7,325 bases of DNA from Haloarculaceae archaeon (GTDB taxonomy: Archaea; Halobacteriota; Halobacteria; Halobacteriales; Haloarculaceae), in assembly GCA_028274885.1 (NCBI GenBank), contig JAQCMX010000018.1:1-7325 (forward strand), read 5' to 3'. Positions 1 to 5,190 of this stretch are shown one piece after another (position 1 is the stretch's first letter; the number at the start of each line of letters is the position of its first letter). The position numbers were made by a program, and so were the translations under genes. The notes under the pieces were generated by a model. That model did not search any database and was not told the origin of the DNA. It saw nothing but the letters and a program-made list of their open reading frames with translations.

Positions 1-99
1 CCGTTGCAGACGCTGGTTGTCTCCACTCTCATTCGATGCCCTCGCGTGAGCGGGCGGTACTGCGCACGCGCTGTCTATCTGGAGGGATCTGTGAGTCGA

Positions 100-240
100 T
101 CAGTCGTCAGCGGATGTCCGGTGTTCGGTTGCGTGTGGTTGCTCGCTTGAGTCCTCGGAGTCACCGCGCCAGCGCATGAGACATGCTGTGGCGACTGCGA
201 CAACGGCGGTGCTTGCTATTGAGTTCCTGTTGAACCTCAT
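100..240 (-). CDS. Possible 46-aa single-span membrane microprotein, hypothetical
   Basis: I do not recognise this protein. The reading frame runs from an ATG at 238-240 to TGA at 100-102 and has an in-frame stop a short way upstream, so this ATG is its only normal start. The product has a basic N-terminus (MRFNRNS), a short hydrophobic stretch at about residues 8-22 rich in Ala and Val, then RWR and an acidic, hydrophilic tail ending TSADD. That is the layout of a small one-span protein with a charged cytoplasmic or exported tail, and the acidic tail fits a haloarchaeal proteome. Against it, no convincing TATA box sits 25-30 bases upstream, no strong ribosome binding site is visible, and the frame could be open by chance. 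Function unknown; existence uncertain. Confidence 0.3.
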   Translation of the reverse strand: MRFNRNSIASTAVVAVATACLMRWRGDSEDSSEQPHATEHRTSADD

Positions 241-374
241 ATCCGGATGATACTCCGGACGGCATCCGCTTCAACGGGCTACGAGTGTTACAGAGAGCGA
301 AACAGTGCACGAGGGTTCGTTTCCGTCGACCGGAGGGTGTCATCACGGAGCGAACCGACGCCGACCTGAGAGCG
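241..374. other. Stretch with no recognised gene
   Basis: Only short unconvincing reading frames with Arg/Ser-rich translations are present. There is no tRNA-like cloverleaf, no strong hairpin and no clear TATA box. A repeated TCCGGA word occurs near 244-261 but looks incidental. Confidence 0.5.
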
Positions 375-515
375 TCAGTCCTCGTCCGGAAGCCGAGCGT
401 TCTCGTCCAGAAATTTCTCGCACGTGAGACAGTACTCCCGTTCCTCTTTTAGCTCCTCGGGATCGATAATCGCGAGTCTACCCTTCGTTTCGCCCCCGCA
501 ATCTGGACAGAACAT
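375..515 (-). CDS. 46-aa zinc-ribbon microprotein
   Basis: Small protein with two CxxC knuckles, CPDC at residues 3-6 and CLTC at residues 29-32, separated by an acidic linker (about residues 18-28, DPEELKEEREY). This is the pattern of a four-cysteine zinc ribbon that holds one zinc ion. The C-terminus is acidic (ends LPDED). I chose the ATG at 513-515 because the first CxxC then starts at residue 3, as usual in such proteins, and because a TTTATA box lies about 25 bases upstream, which fits a leaderless haloarchaeal transcript. The frame extends 17 codons further upstream, but that extension would run into the promoter. Proteins of this type are abundant in haloarchaea and mostly uncharacterised; a nucleic-acid or protein adaptor role is only inference. 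It is divergent from the zinc-ribbon gene at 673. Confidence 0.8.
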   Translation of the reverse strand: MFCPDCGGETKGRLAIIDPEELKEEREYCLTCEKFLDENARLPDED

Positions 516-535
516 AGGACAACTTCGGTATGAGG

Positions 536-546
536 AGTATAAATCC
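536..546 (-). promoter_or_regulatory. TATA box of the 46-aa zinc-ribbon gene
   Basis: On the minus strand the box reads GATTTATACTC, with TTTATA at 538-543. Its centre is about 25 bases upstream of the chosen ATG, the normal spacing for a leaderless archaeal transcript. Confidence 0.75.
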
Positions 547-640
547 TGGCGTGTTCGACCAGCCACGCGATCAGATATGAGACGCCGGGTGTGGGACAGA
601 GCGGTCAGTCCGGGCCGGGGACCCGCGTCGGAGACCCCCC

Positions 641-648
641 GATTTATC
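641..648 (+). promoter_or_regulatory. TATA box of the 52-aa zinc-ribbon gene
   Basis: GATTTATC, with TTTATC at 643-648, is centred about 28 bases upstream of the ATG at 673. A GGTGGT stretch directly before the ATG is too close to act as a normal Shine-Dalgarno site. Confidence 0.7.
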
Positions 649-672
649 GGGCACCGACCGCTACGTGGTGGT

Positions 673-831
673 ATGCCTGCAACCCTCGAAGTTGCGTGCG
701 AGAACGACGGCTGTGAACTCGATATGGTGCAGTTGCACTACACGTACGATATGCCACAGGACGTCGCAGTCACCGACTTTCAGTGCCCCTACTGCGGCCA
801 GTTTGACTCGCTCCGAGAGATCGAACTGTGA
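673..831 (+). CDS. 52-aa haloarchaeal zinc-binding protein (DUF7559-like)
   Basis: The protein carries Cys9-x4-Cys14 near the N-terminus and Cys38-x2-Cys41 (CPYC) near the C-terminus, so it can form a four-cysteine zinc site. The middle contains HYTYDMPQDV, and the ends read MPATLEV and LREIEL. From memory this matches a small conserved haloarchaeal family annotated as DUF7559; that name is recall and was not checked by search. The start at ATG 673 gives the family-like N-terminus and lies 28 bases from a good TATA box. The frame is open further upstream, but that part is Arg/Ser-rich and crosses the promoter and the divergent gene, so it is not coding. Function is unknown. It is expected to be cytoplasmic and monocistronic. 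Confidence 0.85.
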   Translation: MPATLEVACENDGCELDMVQLHYTYDMPQDVAVTDFQCPYCGQFDSLREIEL

Positions 832-918
832 ACGCAGGACCCGCAGTCACCAGTCCGGTGACCACTCACCAGGTTGACGGCGAGAATAGGTGCGTCGTCC
901 CGGGATCCAGGGGTCCTC

Positions 919-1000
919 ATACTATAACGGCTATAAGCCCATGAGCAATTTCGACCCCCCGCGGGGTCGAATATACTCACGAAGTTATAGCCGTCAGTAT
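919..1000. repeat. 82-bp multi-segment palindrome between convergent genes
   Basis: Seen directly: ATACT (919-923) pairs with AGTAT (996-1000); ACGGCTATAA (927-936) pairs with TTATAGCCGT (985-994); TGAG (942-945) pairs with CTCA (976-979); TTCGACCCC (950-958) pairs with GGGGTCGAA (963-971) around a 4-base CCGC loop. The unpaired segments are symmetric (5 by 5 and 4 by 4 bases) except for 3 by 1 near the outer end, so the element folds as one long interrupted hairpin on either strand. It lies between the end of the plus-strand zinc-ribbon gene and the stop codon of the minus-strand redoxin pseudogene, which it abuts at position 1000. It could be a bidirectional terminator, a palindromic mobile unit (MITE-like) or a structured RNA. 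The sequence alone does not decide. Confidence 0.8.
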
Positions 1001-1525
1001 CAGTCGCCACAGAGCGTGTCGATTTCCGCCTTGACCTCGTCGTAATCGAACATCTCCAGCCACTCCTGTGCGACCCAGGCGTACTGAACGGTCCGGGTTT
1101 CATCGAAGAGAAACACGGCGGGTCGTGGCTGTGTGAGTCCGGCCATCCCGTCGGGGTCATGGCAAATCCCGTACTCCTCGGCGACGCCGTTCTGTGGGTC
1201 GCTGAACAGTCTGTACGAAAGGTCACGCTCGTCGATGAAGATCTTGTGTTCGTACGGCGTGGAAATGGAGAGCCCGACGACGGTCAGGTCGTGGGTTTGC
1301 TCTCAAGCGCAATTACGGATCCGGTCCCAGAGGTACGCCGCCGACCCGCCCCCGTCCATGGTATAGAACACGAGCAAGAGCGGCCCGTCGGCGGTCAACT
1401 CCGAAAGTGAACGGTCCTCCCGGTACTCGTCGTTCACCAGCGGCCGGACAAAATCCGGGGCCTGCGTTCCTTCGGCAGGGGGGATCCGCTTCGGGGAGGT
1501 CGACGACCTCGAAGTCGAGAGCCAT
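1000..1525 (-). pseudogene. Redoxin-like (AhpC/TSA-type) gene, frameshift plus in-frame stop
   Basis: The intact gene would encode about 174 residues starting MALDFEVVDLPEADPP at ATG 1523-1525. It would then show a thioredoxin-fold redoxin pattern: APDFVRPL near residue 22, LLLVFYTMDG near 49-58, TVVGLSISTPYEHK near 81-94, LFSDPQNGVAEEYGI near 106-120 and RPAVFLFDE near 134-142. Two lesions break it. A run of six C on the coding strand (1478-1483) puts the first 16 codons out of frame with the rest; five C restores the frame. An in-frame TGA at 1303-1305 stands where related proteins, from memory, have Trp (TGG to TGA, one transition). After the TGA the frame stays open to the true stop at 1000-1002. 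No peroxidatic Cys is visible in the FYTMDGGG segment, so even the intact family is probably not a classical peroxidase. The gene starts 3 bases after the upstream CPFC gene, an operon arrangement. Confidence 0.87.
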
Positions 1526-1528
1526 CCG

Positions 1529-1801
1529 CTACGCCTCCGCGCCGTAGATGCTGTCGAGGTAGTCGACGATATTGGCACTCTCTGACATCGTTACGCCGGT
1601 GTTTTCGTCGACAATCGCCGGCACTGTGCGCTTGCCGGTGAGGCGCTTGACGACGTCACGATCAGAATGCATCGGTTCGACGAAACGGGACTGGTAACTG
1701 ATGTCGTACGTATCGAGTTTCCGAACGACCCGCTCGCAGAACGGACAAGCCTGCAGTCGGTACAACGTGATCGTCGGGTCGTCGGTGGCTGAGTCGCTCA
1801 T
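1529..1801 (-). CDS. Glutaredoxin/GST N-terminal-domain protein with CPFC motif
   Basis: A 90-residue single thioredoxin-fold domain. ITLYRL forms the first beta strand (residues 11-16), followed by CPFC at 19-22 (redox-active dithiol), TVPAI with the fold's cis-proline at about residue 61, and the SES-type loop TMSESANIVDYL at 71-82, typical of GST N-terminal domains. Such proteins are thiol-disulfide oxidoreductases; haloarchaea generally use gamma-glutamylcysteine rather than glutathione, so the partner thiol may be that (inference). The start at ATG 1799-1801 (MSDSATDD) fits family length. The frame is open further upstream, but that part is not conserved-looking and overlaps the dsbA remnant. 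A TTTACG box at about 1835-1840 may be the promoter. The stop lies 3 bases before the redoxin pseudogene, so the two were probably co-transcribed partners. This is the only intact member of the local thiol-redox cluster. Confidence 0.9.
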   Translation of the reverse strand: MSDSATDDPTITLYRLQACPFCERVVRKLDTYDISYQSRFVEPMHSDRDVVKRLTGKRTVPAIVDENTGVTMSESANIVDYLDSIYGAEA

Positions 1802-1944
1802 GCTGTGTTCGAGATCCGATTGGATGGACAGACACGTAAAGACTGCGTTGCTGGGGGTCTGCGTGGGGCGTCGGAGTATCGTCTGACCTCCGCCAGGTAC
1901 GGATCCGTCCGCAGGTGCCGAAGACATCTCCGACTTTGCTGACA
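1802..1944. other. Gap between the CPFC gene and the dsbA remnant
   Basis: The only candidate signal is a weak TATA-like TTTACG on the minus strand at 1835-1840, about 36 bases before the CPFC gene start. The open reading here is upstream read-through of the CPFC frame, without recognisable motifs. Confidence 0.45.
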
Positions 1945-2190
1945 TCACGCTCCCTCGACGAGTCGCTGGAGGTGATCCGGTGGCACTGCACCCCGTGCAC
2001 CGGTGCCATCGTAGACGAACGTCGGTACACTGGTGACGCCCTCCTCCCGGGCACCGGCAAACTGCCTTTGAACTCGGTCACGGAACGTCTCGTCCGCGAC
2101 GGCCGTCCGGATCTCTCCGCCGTCCGGTCCAGTGTCTCTTGTGATATCGGTCAACACGCCGATGTCGCCGATATTCCGCCCGTCTATTCG
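1945..2190 (-). pseudogene. DsbA/FrnE-like oxidoreductase, C-terminal remnant
   Basis: The translated segment reads DGRNIGDIGVLTDI, then GEIRTAVADETFRDRV, QRQFAGAREEGVTSVPTFVY and a tail ending RGAVPPDHLQRLVEGA before TGA at 1945-1947. This matches, from family knowledge, the end of DsbA-family (FrnE or 2-hydroxychromene-2-carboxylate isomerase-like) proteins: the helical insert with a DGRNIGD-like turn, then the A-x-x-x-GV-x-x-VPTF segment carrying the cis-proline. Whole proteins are about 200-220 residues; here only about the last 80 remain. The N-terminal strand and the CxxC or equivalent active site are absent, and the same frame meets a stop at 2218-2220. A GTG at 2155-2157 could in principle start a 70-residue product, but it would lack the active site and I see no promoter. 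I call it a truncated remnant. Confidence 0.75.
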
Positions 2191-2485
2191 TCGTTGCTGA
2201 GCAGTTTGAATCCGGTCTCACAGACGTATCTTTGACCGGTTTTGGAGGATGATCCCCTTTTTGAATCTCCTATCGGCAACGACCACACGATGTCTCCCGT
2301 CTAGATGCGAAATGACCCTGTTAGAGGAGAACTTCTTGCGGGAGATTCGGCGCAACTCGGAGGTCACAGATTATATGAGATATCCCCCGATTGGAACGTT
2401 CAGTGTCGATTGCGGTCCCGAGCGGGTCCGCCGGAGCGGGCCCGAATCTACCGGACAGAACTGCCATGCATCGAGTCGACACGAG
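2191..2485. other. Non-coding or degraded stretch upstream of rnz
   Basis: About 295 bases between the dsbA remnant and the rnz promoter. The rnz frame happens to be open back to 2249, but the translation shows no RNase Z features and the true promoter and start lie at its right end. I could not find the missing N-terminal half of the DsbA-like protein here in any minus-strand frame. The stretch contains T-rich TTTTTGAATC near 2268-2277 and a minus-strand TATA-like CATATAATC near 2371-2379 with no recognisable gene behind it. It may contain the breakpoint of the dsbA deletion. Confidence 0.5.
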
Positions 2486-2492
2486 TTTATTG
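2484..2492 (+). promoter_or_regulatory. TATA box of rnz
   Basis: AGTTTATTG, with TTTATT at 2486-2491, is centred about 28 bases upstream of the rnz ATG at 2516. This fits a leaderless transcript and supports that start. Confidence 0.75.
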
Positions 2493-2515
2493 CTCGGTTT
2501 CCCAATGAACAGACG

Positions 2516-3472
2516 ATGCGAGTGACGTTTCTCGGGACGAGCGGAGCCATCCCTTCGACGACGCGGAACCCCTCGGCATTGCTCGTCGAGCGCGAGGGTG
2601 ACCGTCTGTTGTTCGATTGTGGCGAGGGAACCCAGCGCCAGATGATGCGTTTCAGGACCGGCTTCGATGTCGAACACGTTTTTTTGTCTCACCTCCACGG
2701 CGACCACGTGCTCGGGCTCACGGGGTTGCTCCAGACGTGGGATTTTCACGAGCGCGAGCGACCGGTTGCAATCCATTCGCCGGCCGGAACTCGAGGGCAA
2801 GTCGAGCAGCTCGTATCTGTTTCGGGGGGTCGCCCCACCTATCCGGTCCGGATCACCCAGGTCACAGCAGGCGACGTGGTCCTCAATCACGAGGAATACG
2901 AGGTCCGGGCCGTGGCGGTCGATCACCGGACCCGGGCGGTCGGGTACGCGCTCGTCGAGGACGAGCGCAGGGGCCGGTTCGACCGTGAGAAAGCCGAACA
3001 GGAACTGGGGATTCCGCCGGGGCCGAAGTACTCGAAGCTCCACGGGGGAACGCCGGTCGAACACGACGGCCGGACGATCCAGCCCGAGGAAGTGGTCGGG
3101 CCCGCCCGGCCCGGTCGTCGGTTCGTCTACACCGGCGATACCCGCCCCACAGAGGGCGTTATCGAGGCCGCCGAGGATGCCGACCTGCTGGTACACGATG
3201 GAACGTTCATCGAAGAGCACAGCGAACGGGCGCGACAGACGGCTCACTCGACCGCACGCGAGGCTGCGACCGTGGCCAACGAGGCGGGCGCAAAGCGGCT
3301 CGCAATCACGCACATCTCCACGCGGTACAGCGGAAGCGCGTGGCGACTCGAGTCGGAACTTCAGGAGAGCTTTACCGGCGAGAGGGGACTTGTCGCCGAG
3401 GACGGCACCCAACTCAAGATACCGTATCCGGAGTCAGATCGCGAGTTCGAACGGACCGACCACGGCGAGTAA
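2516..3472 (+). CDS. rnz: Ribonuclease Z (tRNase Z, tRNA 3' endonuclease)
   Basis: Metallo-beta-lactamase-fold endoribonuclease that cuts pre-tRNAs at the 3' end of the acceptor stem, so that CCA can be present or added. The 318-residue product fits the short (about 300-residue) RNase Z family. It begins MRVTFLGTSGAIPSTTRN, the classic N-terminus. The zinc-binding motif SHLHGDH is at residues 58-64 (His59, His61, Asp63, His64); further ligands or catalytic residues are His137 (DHRTRAVGY), Asp208 (YTGDTRP), His227 (HDGTF), His244 (AHST) and His266 (THISTRY). The tRNA-binding exosite arm lies at about 150-190, with Gly/Pro-rich LGIPPGPKYSKLHGG. I chose ATG 2516 because the conserved N-terminus starts there and a TATA box lies 28 bases upstream. 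The gene ends 11 bases from the convergent acetyltransferase. Cytoplasmic housekeeping enzyme; it appears intact. Confidence 0.97.
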   Translation: MRVTFLGTSGAIPSTTRNPSALLVEREGDRLLFDCGEGTQRQMMRFRTGFDVEHVFLSHLHGDHVLGLTGLLQTWDFHERERPVAIHSPAGTRGQVEQLVSVSGGRPTYPVRITQVTAGDVVLNHEEYEVRAVAVDHRTRAVGYALVEDERRGRFDREKAEQELGIPPGPKYSKLHGGTPVEHDGRTIQPEEVVGPARPGRRFVYTGDTRPTEGVIEAAEDADLLVHDGTFIEEHSERARQTAHSTAREAATVANEAGAKRLAITHISTRYSGSAWRLESELQESFTGERGLVAEDGTQLKIPYPESDREFERTDHGE

Positions 3473-3483
3473 ACACGCCCGAC

Positions 3484-3951
3484 TCAACCTGTTTTCTCGG
3501 GTTGTATGGGCTTTTCAAGCTCGATGCGATGCGGGCTGTAGCCGTGCTCGCGGTAGAACCGGCGGGCGTCCTCGTTGTTGGCCATCGTCTCAACAGCGAC
3601 CGTTTCGACACCCAGTTCGGACAGCGATTGTTCGGCGGCCTGGAGCAGTCGCGTTCCGATCCCCTCGTTGCGTCGTTCCGATCGGACGAAGAGATTCTCG
3701 ACGACTCCGCGGGTGATATCCTGCTCGTAGTTGCCCTGTTCTATCCGGAACATGACGAACCCGAGAAGATCCTCGTCACGAGCGACGAGCATGTGATCGC
3801 TCGCCACATGGCGGGTGATGCTCTCGCGGATCCGTGCCCGGTTTTTGTCTGCCCGGAGATGCGAACCGTACGCGCGCTGGCCCTTAGCGAGCCTGATCCA
3901 GAGTTCGACGAGGTCGTCCGTCTCTGCCATGGGGGGCACCGAAATCCTCAT
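3484..3951 (-). CDS. GNAT-family N-acetyltransferase
   Basis: 155-residue acetyl-CoA-dependent acetyltransferase with a GNAT fold. Visible landmarks are EDLLGFVMFRIE (about residues 60-71, strand beta 4 region), GVVENLFVRSERRNEGIGTRLL (82-103), which holds the acetyl-CoA pyrophosphate-binding motif A (R94-x-x-G97-x-G99), and motif B NNEDARRFYREHGY at 125-138. The N-terminal part has GQRAYGSHL at 24-32, which from memory is common in haloarchaeal members. The substrate cannot be told from sequence. The start at ATG 3949-3951 (MRISVPPMAETDD) keeps strand 1 and sits about 27 bases from a strong TATA box; a second in-frame ATG at 3928-3930 is less likely. It has its own promoter, downstream of nth on the same strand, and converges on rnz. 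Confidence 0.93.
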   Translation of the reverse strand: MRISVPPMAETDDLVELWIRLAKGQRAYGSHLRADKNRARIRESITRHVASDHMLVARDEDLLGFVMFRIEQGNYEQDITRGVVENLFVRSERRNEGIGTRLLQAAEQSLSELGVETVAVETMANNEDARRFYREHGYSPHRIELEKPIQPEKTG

Positions 3952-3973
3952 ATGCCCGTATTTCGACAGATCA

Positions 3974-3983
3974 GAATAAAAAG
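3974..3983 (-). promoter_or_regulatory. TATA box of the GNAT gene
   Basis: Minus-strand CTTTTTATTC, centred about 27 bases upstream of the ATG at 3951. It lies in the 124-base gap after nth, so the acetyltransferase can be transcribed independently. Confidence 0.75.
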
Positions 3984-4075
3984 CTGTCTCCGGGACCGGT
4001 GGTTTCTTCCTCCGGGCCAAGATTGGGGGTTGCAGGACGGATACGCGACGAACGGATAGAGGCGGTTGCAAGCGA

Positions 4076-4768
4076 TCAGTCCCAGGGTTCGCCACTCGCG
4101 AGGTCGACAGCAGCGTCGCCCTTTTCAGAGGGACAGATATCGGCGAGGACACAGCCCGTACAGTCGGGGTTTCGAGCCGAACAGACCGCTCTCCCGTGGC
4201 TGATACAGAGGTGTGTGAACTCTTGCCACTGTGATCGGGGCAGTAGTTCCATCAGTTCCGTCTCGATTGCTTCGGGTCTTTCAGCCTCGGTCACACCGAG
4301 GCGTCGCGTGAGACGCTTTACGTGCGTGTCGACGACGATTCCCTCGACGACCTCGTGGCCGTGCTGAAGCACGACGTTTGCCGTCTTCCGGCCGACGCCG
4401 TGAAGCTCAGTCAGGTCCGCCATCGTGTCCGGCACCTCGCCGTCGTGTTCGTCTCGGATCTGTCTGCAAGCCCTCTGGATGTACTCGGCTTTGTTGTTGT
4501 AGTAGGTGATCGAGTTGATCGCTTCTGCAACCTCCTCCTGGTCGGCAGTCGCGTACTCCGCCGGCGTCTCGTAGGTCTCGAACAGGGTGTCCGTGACGGC
4601 GTTGACCCGTTCGTCGGTGCACTGCGCGGACAGGATTACCGCGACGAGTAGTTCGAGGCGGTTCGAAAAGTCGAGTGAGATGGTCGCGTCGGGGTACTCT
4701 GACTGGAGCCGATCGACGAGTTCGCTGCTCTGGTCGTCCCGCGATGCGTGCGGTTTGCCCATACTCAT
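4076..4768 (-). CDS. nth: Endonuclease III (DNA glycosylase/AP lyase)
   Basis: Base-excision repair enzyme that removes oxidised pyrimidines and nicks the abasic site. The 230-residue product is the usual size. It shows LLVAVILSAQCTDERVN at about 40-56, the helix-hairpin-helix LHGVGRKTANVV at 122-133 with the catalytic Lys128, and the catalytic Asp147 in VVDTHVKRL. The C-terminal [4Fe-4S] cluster ligands are Cys196-x6-Cys203-x2-Cys206-x5-Cys212, exactly the E. coli Nth spacing. All key residues are present, so it should be active. I chose ATG 4766-4768 (MSMGKPHAS); the ATG two codons later is equally possible. Longer upstream frames lack conservation. Only a weak TATA-like TACTCTCAAA lies about 25 bases upstream. 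It is probably monocistronic, since the next gene downstream has its own promoter. Confidence 0.96.
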   Translation of the reverse strand: MSMGKPHASRDDQSSELVDRLQSEYPDATISLDFSNRLELLVAVILSAQCTDERVNAVTDTLFETYETPAEYATADQEEVAEAINSITYYNNKAEYIQRACRQIRDEHDGEVPDTMADLTELHGVGRKTANVVLQHGHEVVEGIVVDTHVKRLTRRLGVTEAERPEAIETELMELLPRSQWQEFTHLCISHGRAVCSARNPDCTGCVLADICPSEKGDAAVDLASGEPWD

Positions 4769-4970
4769 CCCTGCACTGGAAGGGGTTTGAGAGTAGCGAC
4801 TCGCCGTGCTCGTGACACCCTGCCGGCCGAAGTGAACTACTTTACTACGGGTGAACTGACCTGGGATGATCGATTGACGGATACGACGTGCCCGGCAACT
4901 ACCCCGGATGGACACACACAGAATTACCCGGTCGAGAGGGCCCAGATGCGGCAGGTGCGACGGTGCATCG
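4769..4970. other. Gap between divergent nth and the operator-controlled unit
   Basis: No gene could be supported here. Two plus-strand frames are open over part of the region, one reading YDVPGNYPGWTHTELPG, but they have no proper start or promoter and run into the TATA box and operator at 4972-5002. A minus-strand weak TATA for nth is near 4790. Confidence 0.45.
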
Positions 4971-4971
4971 G

Positions 4972-4983
4972 TATATTTTTATG
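4972..4983 (+). promoter_or_regulatory. A/T-rich promoter (TATA) of the flavoprotein unit
   Basis: TATATTTTTATG is the most A/T-rich promoter in the window. TTTATG is centred about 30 bases upstream of the ATG at 5011, so transcription should begin about 4-8 bases before that ATG, just inside or after the inverted repeat at 4985-5002. Confidence 0.75.
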
Positions 4984-4984
4984 T

Positions 4985-5002
4985 TTTTAGGCATACCTAA
5001 AA
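4985..5002. promoter_or_regulatory. Operator-like inverted repeat, DtxR/SirR/Idr-type site
   Basis: TTTTAGG (4985-4991), spacer CATA, CCTAAAA (4996-5002): perfect 7-base arms. The site sits immediately downstream of the TATA box and overlaps the expected transcription start, the right place for a repressor. The TTAGG...CCTAA half-sites resemble known sites of DtxR-superfamily metal-dependent repressors (DtxR in actinobacteria, Idr and SirR proteins in haloarchaea). That similarity is from family knowledge; the identity of the regulator and metal is inference, with iron most likely and manganese possible. Confidence 0.7.
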
Positions 5003-5010
5003 TACAGAGA

Positions 5011-5190
5011 ATGACACCGTCAGCCACGATACGCCGCCGCGGCAAGACACCGAGAGAGACCGCGATACGGTCCCGAACAAGGGGCGACGCCACGGAGGTG
5101 CCCGGCAGGGTGGCCGTAGACCGACGCCCACAAAAGCCGGCAGCAGGCCAGATACGCCAACCGACGCGAATCTCCCTCGACGAGCTATGA
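5011..5190 (+). CDS. Possible 59-aa basic leader protein, overlaps the flavoprotein start
   Basis: Not a recognised family. The frame starts with ATG 5011, about 30 bases from the TATA box (nearly leaderless), and ends with TGA at 5188-5190, which overlaps the ATG of the next gene as ATGA. That layout suggests translational coupling. The product begins MTPSATIRRRGKTPRE and ends ISLDEL, has about 13 Arg and no Cys, and no membrane segment. Against it, the basic composition and codons such as ATA, AGA and AGG are unlike the neighbouring acidic genes. The stretch may instead be an unusually long untranslated leader of about 180 bases. A GGAGGTG at 5094-5100 lies 9 bases before an in-frame GTG at 5110. 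Existence is uncertain. Confidence 0.4.
   Translation: MTPSATIRRRGKTPRETAIRSRTRGDATEVPGRVAVDRRPQKPAAGQIRQPTRISLDEL

Noticed and set aside
1..99. Start of a minus-strand gene leaving the left edge (ATG 30-32)
   Set aside because: Only ten codons are visible, there is no good TATA box, and no motif can be judged.
1303..1305. TGA in the redoxin frame as a selenocysteine or recoded codon
   Set aside because: The codon aligns with a Trp position of the family and not with the catalytic Cys. Haloarchaea are not known to make selenoproteins, and the gene also carries a frameshift.
1802..1948. Longer 139-residue form of the CPFC protein starting at GTG 1948
   Set aside because: The added residues are not family-like, overlap the dsbA remnant's stop, and the 90-residue form already has the full domain.
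2249..2515. N-terminal extension of RNase Z by 89 residues
   Set aside because: The family starts at MRVTFLGTSG, a TATA box 28 bases before ATG 2516 lies inside the putative extension, and the extra residues show no domain.
2321..3412. Long minus-strand frame opposite rnz
   Set aside because: It is antisense to a certain gene, its translation is Arg/Pro-rich without motifs, and long antisense frames are common in GC-rich haloarchaeal DNA.
4888..5010. Upstream part of a plus-strand frame reading PGNYPGWTHTELPG
   Set aside because: It would run through the TATA box and operator, has no proper start or promoter, and ends in residues encoded by the A/T-rich control region.
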